Below are positions 20,719-30,104 of a stretch of 64,000 nucleotides of DNA, in pieces. Positions within the stretch are counted from its first letter, which is position 1; the number at the start of each line of letters is the position of its first letter. A program made the translations under genes and the position numbers. A model generated the notes under the pieces. It was not told the DNA's origin. It made no database searches and saw nothing but the letters and a program-made list of their open reading frames with translations. The DNA comes from Rhyacophila brunnea (Eukaryota; Arthropoda; Insecta; Trichoptera; Rhyacophilidae). The DNA lies in NCBI GenBank assembly GCA_022495005.1, contig JAGYXB010000658.1, forward strand, positions 248,001 through 312,000, in the 5' to 3' direction.

Positions 20719-20871
20719 ATGCGCGAAAACGGTCTGATCAATATAAAGTCTGAGAATAGTAATGAAGTAATCGTCATCAAAGAGGAATTTTTTGACAACG
20801 CAATCCGCCAAACCGGTAAAAAGAGTCCTCAACCTGGCTGTTCCGATCCTCAATATATGCCAATAGATCAG
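20719..20871 (+). CDS. zinc-finger gene B, exon 2
   Basis: 51 codons, phase 0/0, from ATG right after ttattttag to CAG before gtattt. It carries IKSE and IKEE. Differences from the consensus include ENSNEVIV, FFDNAIRQ and MPIDQ. Since both flanking introns are phase 0, skipping this exon would keep the frame. Confidence 0.85.
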
Positions 20872-20993
20872 GTATTTACATACATTACTTTTCAAAACAC
20901 ATTGTATAGTTAGTATTAGTGAATACAATTATTACTTTGTACTCTAAAATTGTTTAATACAATTAATGAATTAGCAAACTGTTCTTTGTGTAG

Positions 20994-22793
20994 GTTTATA
21001 GCCAGCAATGTTTAACAGTACGTCACAGTAAATCAGTAGACATCGGAAGAAAGGAGACAGTTGACAATAGCTTGGACAACGACATCATAGCACCTGCAAC
21101 CAGTAATATCAAACGTATGATGACACAGCATTCAGAAATAACTATCGATGAACAGAACTTCAAATTGGAAATTCAGAAATTATACTTGCCTAAGGTGGTG
21201 CGAATTCAGTTGAGAAGAGTTACATATTTTCCACGTAACTTTGTTTGCCAGGATTGTTATGGAGTGTTTGAATCTGAAAATTATCTAAATTGTCACTACG
21301 TTTCATGCATGAAATCTCAGCTTCCCAATTCATCCAAGTCGCAGACGGATGAAAAACATTATAAATGCGATGTATGTTTTAAAAAATTCATAAAAATTAG
21401 TAACCTGAAAAAACATAAAATGACACATTCTGGTGATAAACCACATCAATGCGGATTGTGTTTAAAAAAATTCATGACAATTAGTCATCTCAAAAGACAT
21501 AAAATGACACATGTTGGTGAAAAACCTCATCAATGTGTTAAGTGTTTAAAAAAATTCATGACAATTGATCATCTCAAAGAACATAAAACGAAACATACTA
21601 CTGAAAAACCACATCAGTGCGATGTGTGTTTTAAAAAATTCATGCGAAATCTAAGTCTAAAAGAACATAAAATGACACATACTGGTGAAAAACCACACCA
21701 GTGCGATGTGTGTTTTAAAGAATTCATGCGAAATCGTAATCTAAAAGTTCATAAAATGATACATTCTGGTGAAAAACAACATCAGTGCGATGTGTGTTTC
21801 AAGAAGTTTATGCAAAGTCATGATCTTAAAAAACATAAAATGACACATACTGGTGAAAAGCCACATCAATGCGATGTGTGTTTTAAAAAATTCAAGAGAA
21901 ATTGTGATCTTAAAGTACATATAATGATGCATTCTGGTGATAAACCACATCAATGCGGATTGTGTTTAAAAAAATTCATGACAATTAGTCATCTCAAAAG
22001 ACATAAAATGACACATGTTGGTGAAAAACCTCATCAATGCATTGAGTGTTTAAAAAAATTCATGACAATTGATCTTCTCAAAGAACATAAAATGAAACAT
22101 ACTACTGAAAAACCACATCAGTGCGATGTGTGTTTTAAAAAATTCATGCAAAATCGTTGTCTAAAAGAACATAAAATGACACATACTGGTGAAAAACCAC
22201 ACCAGTGCGATGTGTGTTTTAAAAAATTCATGCGAAATCGTGATCTAAAAGTACATAAAATGACACATACTGGTGAAAAACCACATCAGTGCGATGTGTG
22301 TTTAAAAAAGTTCATGAAACATCGTGATCTTAAAATACATATAATGACACATACTGGTGAAAAACCACATCAGTGCGATGTGTGTTTTAAAAAGTTCATG
22401 CGATATCGTGGTCTTAAAGTACATACAATGACACATACTGGTGAAAAACCACATCAGTGCGATGTGTGTTTCAAAAAGTTCATGGAAAATCAAGATCTTA
22501 AAATACATAGAATGACACATACTGGAGAAAAACCACATCAGTGCGAGGTGTGTTTTAAAAAGTTCATGCGATATCGTGGTCTTAAAGTACATAAAATGAC
22601 ACATACTGGTGAAAAACCACATCAGTGCGATGTGTGTTTGAAAAAGTTCTTGCAAAATCATGATCTTAAAAAACATAGAATGATACATACTGGTGAAAAA
22701 CCACATCAGTGCGATGTGTGTTTTAAAAAATTTAACCGAAATAGTAATCTCAACCAACATAAAAAAACACATTGTAGTGAAAAACCACATTAA
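20994..22793 (+). CDS. zinc-finger gene B, exon 3: 17 C2H2 fingers
   Basis: Starts VYSQQCLTVRHSK after a 122-bp intron and encodes 599 residues, for a 709-residue protein with exons 1 and 2. It has a degenerate C2HC finger (CQDC...HYVSC) followed by 17 C2H2 fingers with TGEKP, VGEKP, TTEKP or SGDKP linkers. Fingers 2-4 and 8-10 are near-identical blocks (MTISHLKRH, then MTIDxLKEH, then a third finger), so about 500 bp was duplicated internally. Helix residues of later fingers repeat RNRD, RYRG and QNHD types. The stop TAA at 22,791-22,793 replaces CAA of paralogues and removes the last finger and tail. Expected role: nuclear, sequence-specific DNA binding; targets unknown. Confidence 0.9.
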   Translation, partial: VYSQQCLTVRHSKSVDIGRKETVDNSLDNDIIAPATSNIKRMMTQHSEITIDEQNFKLEIQKLYLPKVVRIQLRRVTYFPRNFVCQDCYGVFESENYLNCHYVSCMKSQLPNSSKSQTDEKHYKCDVCFKKFIKISNLKKHKMTHSGDKPHQCGLCLKKFMTISHLKRHKMTHVGEKPHQCVKCLKKFMTIDHLKEHKTKHTTEKPHQCDVCFKKFMRNLSLKEHKMTHTGEKPHQCDVCFKEFMRNRNLKVHKMIHSGEKQHQCDVCFKKFMQSHDLKKHKMTHTGEKPHQCDVCFKKFKRNCDLKVHIMMHSGDKPHQCGLCLKKFMTISHLKRHKMTHVGEKPHQCIECLKKFMTIDLLKEHKMKHTTEKPHQCDVCFKKFMQNRCLKEHKMTHTGEKPHQCDVCFKKFMRNRDLKVHKMTHTGEKPHQCDVCLKKFMKHRDLKIHIMTHTGEKPHQCDVCFKKFMRYRGLKVHTMTHTGEKPHQCDVCFKKFMENQDLKIHRMTHTGEKPHQCEVCFKKFMRYRGLKVHKMTHTGEKPHQCDVCLKKFLQNHDLKKHRMIHTGEKPHQCDVCFKKFNRNSNLNQHKKTHCSEKPH

Positions 22794-22916
22794 TGCAAGT
22801 TGTGTTTTAAAAAATTTAAACGAATTAGTAATTTCAAAGCACATAAAATGATACTTACAAGAAAATTGTGTAAGTCTAACATCGCTACTTTACAAAAGAG
22901 ACAAAAAACAGTGTAA
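22794..22916 (+). pseudogene. detached last finger and tail of gene B
   Basis: In frame after the nonsense codon the sequence still encodes CKLCFKKFKRISNFKAHKM, then RKLCKSNIATLQKRQKTV and a stop at 22,914-22,916, matching the C-terminal tail of gene D. It would only be translated by readthrough. Confidence 0.75.
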
Positions 22917-23640
22917 ATTTGTCAATAATATATTCAAATATAATAAAACATACAGGTAATATTACAAATAGACGAAGAAACATAAAAAGAATATGAAATT
23001 TAGAAAAAAATACTCAAAATTACATTAAAACTGTAGATACACATATTTCTCTGAGTACATTATTAACCAGAAACTTATTTAAAGATTTTATTACGAAACT
23101 GACGCTATTAAGTTTAAAAATGATGCATACTTATACTTAATAAAACTTACGAAAGCTTTTAAAATAAAATTTAACAGTAGTTATTTACTCAAATTACCAG
23201 CTAAAAACTAAATATGACACTGTTTGCAATAAAATATTAAGTTGTTAAAATTAATATTGTAATAATCGTTCATGTGGTTGTTTATCATAAAAATCATATT
23301 AACAAGAGTGCATACTTTGTTTTAGTGTTTGCAAATCTTGTTGTTTTCTTCCGTCTTGAATATATAGTTGTGGTAAAATGTTTGCTTGTTGGCCTCGTTA
23401 TTATTCAATGTTCTTCTGGTTTCGTAATGTTCTTCGGTGTGTCTTGATTATGTGTGTCTATGTTATTGTTCTCTTAGGACTGTAAAAGAGAGCTTTTAAA
23501 TGTGTTACTTGCGGGTCACCCACTTTCCAGCCACGTCTCATCGACGGTAATGTAAATGTAATCGAGCATTTGAAAGTGTATTGTTTCTGTTTTGTGCGAA
23601 ACAACCGTCACTCCAAAAACATACCTATTACCTTAGATGA
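22917..23640 (+). other. 3' flank of gene B
   Basis: AT-rich sequence conserved downstream of genes B, D and E (for example ACTGACGCTATTAAGTTTAA and TTCATGTGG). Several AATAAA-like signals occur at 23,140-23,250. No gene seen. Confidence 0.5.
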
Positions 23641-23870
23641 ATTTTTTTTTGATAGATGCGTTTTTTTGGAATAATTTCACTTTCAAAGAAATATACAAGT
23701 ATTGAAGCCTACTGATTAGCTGTCACTACTCCACCTTCTGTTTCATTCCACAGAAAACAGTAATCTTCTTTTGTTTTTATATTATACACTGTAAAGTTAT
23801 GTACAGGGAAATCACGTGTGTGTTGTAGAGTTCTCCTTTCGAGCATTATTTTTTGTTTGGGGAGTGAGGG
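23640..23870 (-). pseudogene. transposase relic downstream of gene B
   Basis: The minus strand reads DFPVHNFTVYNIKTKEDYCF then LWNETEGGVVTANQ and a stop, then ASILVYF. This is a block (NFTVYN-----C--WNE-EGG--ANE--S-L) from the catalytic region of the same transposase-like family as the relics at 3.4-5.3 kb. Equivalent relics sit downstream of genes D and E, so the fragment was duplicated with the gene unit. Confidence 0.6.
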
Positions 23871-23889
23871 ACATCATAACATTTGTTGT

Positions 23890-24440
23890 ACTGATTCAGA
23901 CACCTTCGCGGGTGTAGGCACATCAACTGACGAAAGTTTCATTGCAATCGGACGAATGGTATATGAACCATACGAATAAAAGAATATACAATAAAGAAGC
24001 CGAAGAAAAAGAAGATTGTTGTACTAATTCAGAAACCTTTGCGGGTGTTACCACAACAACTGACGAAGGTTTCATCGCAATCGAATGAATGGTGGAACCA
24101 TATGAATAAAAGAAGATATAATGAATAAGAAAAAGATAATTTTTCTAATTCAGAAACATTTGCGGGTGTGCACACAACAATTTACCAAAATTTCATCGAT
24201 ATCGGATGAATGATTAAGGAACGCATAGGACAGACAGACAGGCAGACTTTCATTTTTATGTATAAGATATACTCTATAATCTGCGCGCAAGTGCAAGCAA
24301 TAAGTTGACAAAGTTTTATCGCAATCGGATGAACGGTATGACAGCGCATGAAATACGAACAAACAAACAAATAAATATTGATTTTTATATTATAGATTAT
24401 AATCAAGGAATCGATATTTCAAAATTAGAAGTATTTTTTT
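23890..24440 (-). repeat. ~130-bp interspersed satellite, gene B flank
   Basis: Several tandem units carry TTCAGAAACC, TTGCGGGTG, ACAACTGACGAA, TTTCATCGCAATCGGATGAA and GGTATAGGAAC plus an AAGAAGAAG run. Open frames through it on the minus strand are repeat artefacts. The same array follows gene D at 43,940-44,450 and appears inverted at 55,600-56,320. Confidence 0.75.
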
Positions 24441-24903
24441 TATATACTAGGTTATACTAGGAAAATTATCTAAAAGTAGGTATGATATATTTACAGTCTT
24501 AGAGGTATAGACTTAATAGTGCGTATACGTTCAAGTAGCGTAGTTATTTATATTTATTAATGTGTATTATTTCAGCATAATAAACATGATATTAAAATAT
24601 ATTTAGTGGAAACTATATGATCGGAGAATTTTTTTGTTTAATTATTCTTATGTAAGTACATTATTTTAATGTGTTTTAAAATTCGATTTTTAAGAATTAA
24701 CAACATGATACAATAATATCACAGTGTTTTAAAATTATGTAGGGAATCGATATTGCAAAATTATAACTATTTTTTCATGCGGTGAACGTGATAACGCAAG
24801 TCCACACGGATGTTATCCTACCTAATAACATCCCTCGTTCGCTTCGGATGAATTAGCCACCCCCACTCTCCGTGAAATGACAGCGTATGTTGGTTGTTCC
24901 ATT

Positions 24904-25962
24904 AGGCGGCTATAGACGGACAGTTCTCGTAACAGGTTGAACATGGCACAGACAATAACTGTTCAATAACTGTACGTTAGTGGCCACACCACAGATCAGT
25001 TTAACTACCCCATTTAAATTTGTCGAACTGTCAACAGACGTGCCCATATACGTACCGTTATTGTCTGTGGCAGATCAAGTGTCAAAAACTGTGGAGGTTA
25101 TGTTCGCGGAGATCATACGCAGGGGTACCTACCTAGTGTTAAATTAGTTTTAAGTAGGGTATATTGAACGATATTGATTTTGTTAGATTTATTATGATTA
25201 CAATTTATTGTTTGTGTAAATATATGTCCAGATTCTTTTATTTTGAATAAATTATTCATATTATACTAATTGTTGTTTTAATAAAATGTCATTAAGATAA
25301 AATACATACGTATTGTTTTATTTAAATCAGGGTTATATACATTAAATTTATGTAATATGTTTTATTCAATCACCAAAACATTGGTTTTGAATAATATATA
25401 TTAATTTGGTACAGACATATTTTAACATTAGCATAATACTAAATTTACGTACATATTTCTTTTGTCTAGATTTATTTTACATCAACAATAAGAACATCGT
25501 ATTTTGTTACATCCAAAATTTATATATTTTTATTACTATTGCCATTTTTCATCGTAAGGGCAACTATAAAAAACCTAGTTGACACTTCACAATATTCGTA
25601 ATTATATAATATGAGTAGCAAAAGAATACGCAACAAAAATAATATACTTTTTATCGAACGAACTTAGAAGATTATGACAGAACTGTCACAATTTGCCGCC
25701 AAATCGCGCCAGCTACTCCTACTTTACGACACAGCTAGCTAACGTCACCCGAAAACTTTCGGTGAGTTGAAATTCCAACAGTTTTACAAAAACACGGGAG
25801 TGGGAGGTCGCTAGCAGTTTGAACATGGCACACATCTGACAGGTCGAGAAGTGTCCGTCTATGGGCGCAGCAGACTATCTACCAAAGATAACTATATGGC
25901 CGCCATTACGTATTAACTGGCATGTTCAACCTCTTACGAAAACTGTACGTATATGGCCACCT
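24904..25962. mobile_element. 1,059-bp TIR element between genes B and C
   Basis: Flanked by ATT at 24,901-24,903 and 25,963-25,965. The D unit (about 44,920-44,940) reads straight through GTTCCATTATAACAG with one ATT, so the boundaries are secure. The imperfect inverted termini of about 45 bp start AGGCGGCTATAGACG at the left and match the inverted right end (AGGTGGCCATATACG). Related short segments recur inside. It has no transposase frame, so it is non-autonomous; the superfamily is not assigned. Confidence 0.8.
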
Positions 25963-25965
25963 ATT

Positions 25966-27620
25966 ATAACAGATCGAGACACGCCGTGGTTTGGTAATGG
26001 CATACATTTATCGATGCCTGATGCCCGATGATTATACACGATTATATGATAATTGCATGTAATATACACAGAATAAAATGTTAAACAATGACTACACAGT
26101 ATTAAAAAACACATTTTACCTTTTGAAGCAATCGATTAGCTTTTAAAATGCCAATTTTCTATCGGCCCACAGAGTGGGCAGCATGGGAACGCGCGTAATT
26201 TTTTTTACCATGGTAAGGGAAAGGTTAAAAGAATGAATGCCGATGAAAGAATTTGAAAAATAATGTAAATGGTATTATATAGATCAATAATTTTATTATA
26301 TACCTAGTTATAAAATTGAATAGCATGTAAGCATTATAAATAATAAGTCTTATATTAAATAGGTAAACTCGTTAGAAAATAAATAATAGTATAATGTAAT
26401 TATGTGACCGCGTGAAAAAAAATCAACGCTTGTAAAATATGTCATTTCAAGTCTCTGACTACTGAGTCATATCCAGATAAGTCGTCCACAGGCCAAACGG
26501 CCGCAATGATCCCTTTGTTATCACAATAGGTTACTGTTCCAGGTTGTTTCTTTTGGGTGAGGTGATGGTTTCAGTAGATTGTGATAGAATGTAGGCCGAA
26601 AAGAATTCAGTTTGCGTCTCTAGCTAAAATTGAAGTGACCTTGCTCCGCGAAAGTATTTTAATTTATAAAATCGTTGTTTCATAATATTAAATATTTAAG
26701 AACATAATTGAATAATCGACAACTTTACTATAAAACTAAATAATCATTAGGATTATAAATAAACACCTGTTAATTGTATAATAAAGAGCGGAAAATATAC
26801 AAATAAATATAATTACCAGTCAACCAGTGGTTTTATTAATTACTCTGTTCATCCGTAATCATATAGAGAAAACTCAGCTTACCTCCAACCTTCGCCATCA
26901 ATATTGCTCTGCGTTTATCTTCCTAATCATACAACAGTATTTTCAACTAGGCAGACAGTTAAATTAAGACAAGAAAGCGAGTTAATTCTTTTTTCAAAAT
27001 CGTCAAACGCCATTACGCAAATTTGCAGCATTGAATTCGATCGAAGCGCCACCTTGCAGATTTTTTCCGAACTAACTTTCTATACAAAACAGAATTAACT
27101 GAAAATGAATTCAATTCATCGTGTTCTGATATGTTCTAAACGTTTCAAATTTCTAGCTGGTCGGGAAGTTAATTAAAAATCGTTTGCAAGATTTGTACTT
27201 GACGAACAAGAAAACTTGGTAATAAAGAAGTTAACCTTTCCGACGAACACCATGTTTAATAGTGTTCCTTCAGAACGCCTCAATAGATAAGTCAAACCCA
27301 AACCATGAGAATGATAATCGACCTGTTGACTTCAACCGTAAGTTTGTTTAGTAAATGATGCGCCATCTTGATTTACCAAATATCCAAGTACCTAACGCTT
27401 TTAGCAAAATTCGGATGAATTCGATGCGTAATCAATTTAAGAGTTCGTAAGGCTTTTACTGCTGTTCATTGGTCAGTGGATTAGTCAATGGATGTCGGCT
27501 GATTAGTATGGTATGGTTTTTAAATCACTATGATGGATTTACGCCCAACACGAATGAGTAAGCTACATTTCCACCATAAATGGGGTACGATTAGACCAAT
27601 GCTCTTCAAAACTTTTTGTA
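25966..27620. repeat. duplicated intergenic block, copy after gene B
   Basis: Starting around CCATGGTAAGGGAAAGG (26,208) and running about 1.4 kb, this is closely matched at 34,429-35,790 (after C) and 45,166-46,490 (after D). It contains 'tgtttcttttgggtgaggtg' and 'cagtcaaccagtggtttt'. The short open frames in it are not conserved in a coding manner. It is part of the tandemly duplicated unit. Confidence 0.75.
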
Positions 27621-27939
27621 GGTACCATTCTACTCAATTATTAGCATATAAGTGTGCAGAAAGGATATCACTGAACATATAAAGCCACGTGCTTATAACA
27701 AAAAAAAAAAGACAAAGATTTTTCATTTAACCTAATTTTTTTTTGTGAATCCTGAGTTCGACACAGTTCTGAGCTATCCCAGAACTTTTAAACAAAATAC
27801 TATAATAATATTATAAATCGGAAAGAAGTTGGTATTTATATAGGAAAAATTATTCTACATTCAACAATATAAATTCTGATGACAACGCGTACTATAATTT
27901 TTGTTGAAAAATATTATATTATTCTTGCTTGGAATCAGT

Positions 27940-28400
27940 GTTGCCAACCGTACTATAATTATAGTATTTGTACTATAATTTTGGTCCGCGTACTATGTAC
28001 GATAAAAAACAGGTATAGTATGCCCAAAATACTATAATTTTGAATATCTGGAAAAATATGTAAAAAGTACTAAAATTTCGATATTTCCGTTCGACAAATG
28101 GGTTCAAAGTACTAAGTAATTTTGCAATATAAGAAGATTTGGAGAACTTTGAAAAATAATTGCTGGAAAAACGTAAAAAAATCCCTTGACTTTGGTTTAA
28201 AAAGAAATTTCTTGAATTCATCGGTAAGCATTTTTGGTCGGAAGAGATACCTAAATAAAAAGGGGTCTCGGAGTTTCTCAAATTCTCGGTTATTTTTTTC
28301 TGAGATACAAAAAACCTATACGAATTCAACAGAATATGACAACGCGTACTATACTTTTACCCCAAATACTATAATTTTGGAGGCTCTGTACAATAATTCC
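27940..28400. repeat. ACTATAATTTT-rich block upstream of gene C
   Basis: Dispersed direct and inverted copies of ACTATAATTTT/AAAATTATAGT with GTTGCCAACCG and CCGCGTACTATG. A near-identical block stands upstream of gene D (35,920-36,400) but not of B, E or F, so C and D share it by descent. Its edges were not defined well enough to call a transposon. Confidence 0.55.
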
Positions 28401-28536
28401 ACTTTGAAAAGATGGCAGCACTGCTTGGAATGCGAATTATAAAGGTGGCAACCAGTGGCAACACTGGTGAAAGTGAATCAGTGTCAGAGGACGCTAAGCT
28501 AGTGACAGCTGATATTTATATTAAATACCGCATAAA

Positions 28537-28713
28537 ATGGAAGTAAAAATCAAAATTAAGGATGAAATATTGCCAGACAACACGGCGGAGGTGATCGGAG
28601 ACAGTGCATACCAATGGATTGACGTAAATCAAATCAAAAGAAACGGTCGATTTGACATGTCAGTCAAACAGGAAAATATCGATGACGACAACAAAAGTGT
28701 CCACTTAAAAGAG
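28537..28713 (+). CDS. zinc-finger gene C, exon 1
   Basis: 59 codons, ATG 28,537 to GAG|gtaagt. Starts MEVKIKIKDEILPDNTAEVI and ends NKSVHLKE. The first psi-K-x-E motif is lost (VKIK) while IKDE and VKQE remain. Shares the DNTAEV and NKSV variants with gene D. The upstream conserved leader carries a duplicated GTGGCAACcAGTGGCAACACTGG stretch. Confidence 0.85.
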
Positions 28714-30104
28714 GTAAGTAGATTCCTATTGTTTAGGCGGGCAACAAAAACGATTGTACAATGGTTTTTCCTTTCAATTTTACGAAATCAGTAGGTAATA
28801 CAAAATACAAAATTAACTAGGTAACCCACATTAGTGAAAATGACGCAGTGTGTCGTACTGTGCGAAAACTTTACGGTGATGGGCGGCGGCTTGGAGAACT
28901 AGATCCCCTCCTCTCGCGTTCCAGTATTCCTTGAATGCATTTGATGTTTCTTATAAGTGCGCGGTATCAGTCATTTAGACGTGATAATAATGGCAAAAGT
29001 ATTGAAAAGTGACATCAGAAAGTATATAAGTCATCTTATTCCCTAGGTACTGTGAAGAAGAAAACGATAAAATAACATCAATCAACAACGTTATCGAAAT
29101 GTTGCCGCGATGACAGATACAAAACTCACTTAAAATTTTAATGTGGCGATATAAAATTTATCTTATTATTAATTATTCGGAAAAAATGTCTACCGTTATT
29201 TAAAATTTGCGAAAATATAGGTATAGGTACCTATTTCAGGAAGTGGGAAATAATATCTTCTAATCCTGACTATACTCACAATACTTCGAAATCGAAAACC
29301 ATAGATAAGATCAACAGGAGCGCCGCCCCAAAAGTTCTCGGTCTCTAGTAATAATATTAACCATAAACAATTGAGTAAGCTTTGATTTTTACCAATGATT
29401 TGAAGACTTCGATATTGTAATATTTTGTAGTGGTGAATACAAGAGATCGTTGCGAGTTACGACTGTCACTCCATATTATTTTGCATTTGAATCGGCGAAT
29501 ATTCTCGTAACACGACAAGGACTATATAAATATTGTTTTATCGCTCGAGCTAAGCTCTAGCAGTTTATCAGTGATGTTGATGATAATCGGCGAGTGGACT
29601 TCAACCGTAAGTTAACACTTTTAGTTAAATAAGGATGAATTTGTTGCCAACACACTTTCAGACATTTCGTAAGGCTTTTGAAGCTGTTCATTGGACGGCG
29701 TATTGGCAAATGGATGTCGGCTGATAAGTATGGTAAGGTTTTTATATCGCTACAATGCATTTGCACGCAAACTGCTCACGCTACATTCCTACCGTAAAAT
29801 GGGATGAGATTAACCCATGATCTTTTCATAACATTTTCTACCAAATTATTGTTTTTTGTCTCAAATTGTATTAAATAGGCATGCATGCCGCGTGACTAAA
29901 TAGAATAAGTAAAATATGATTATTGCTTGCAAAGAGAAGACAGCATTTTCGTAAAATCAACAGTTTATGTACCTATGTAGGTAATCAATCAAATGATGAA
30001 ACCCCTCACTGACATTTTTAGTTTATTTGTATATCGGCAGGATAAAAGTACCTACCTGTCCAGTGATTCATCCAAAACTAAGACTAAATACATGAACCGT
30101 ATTT

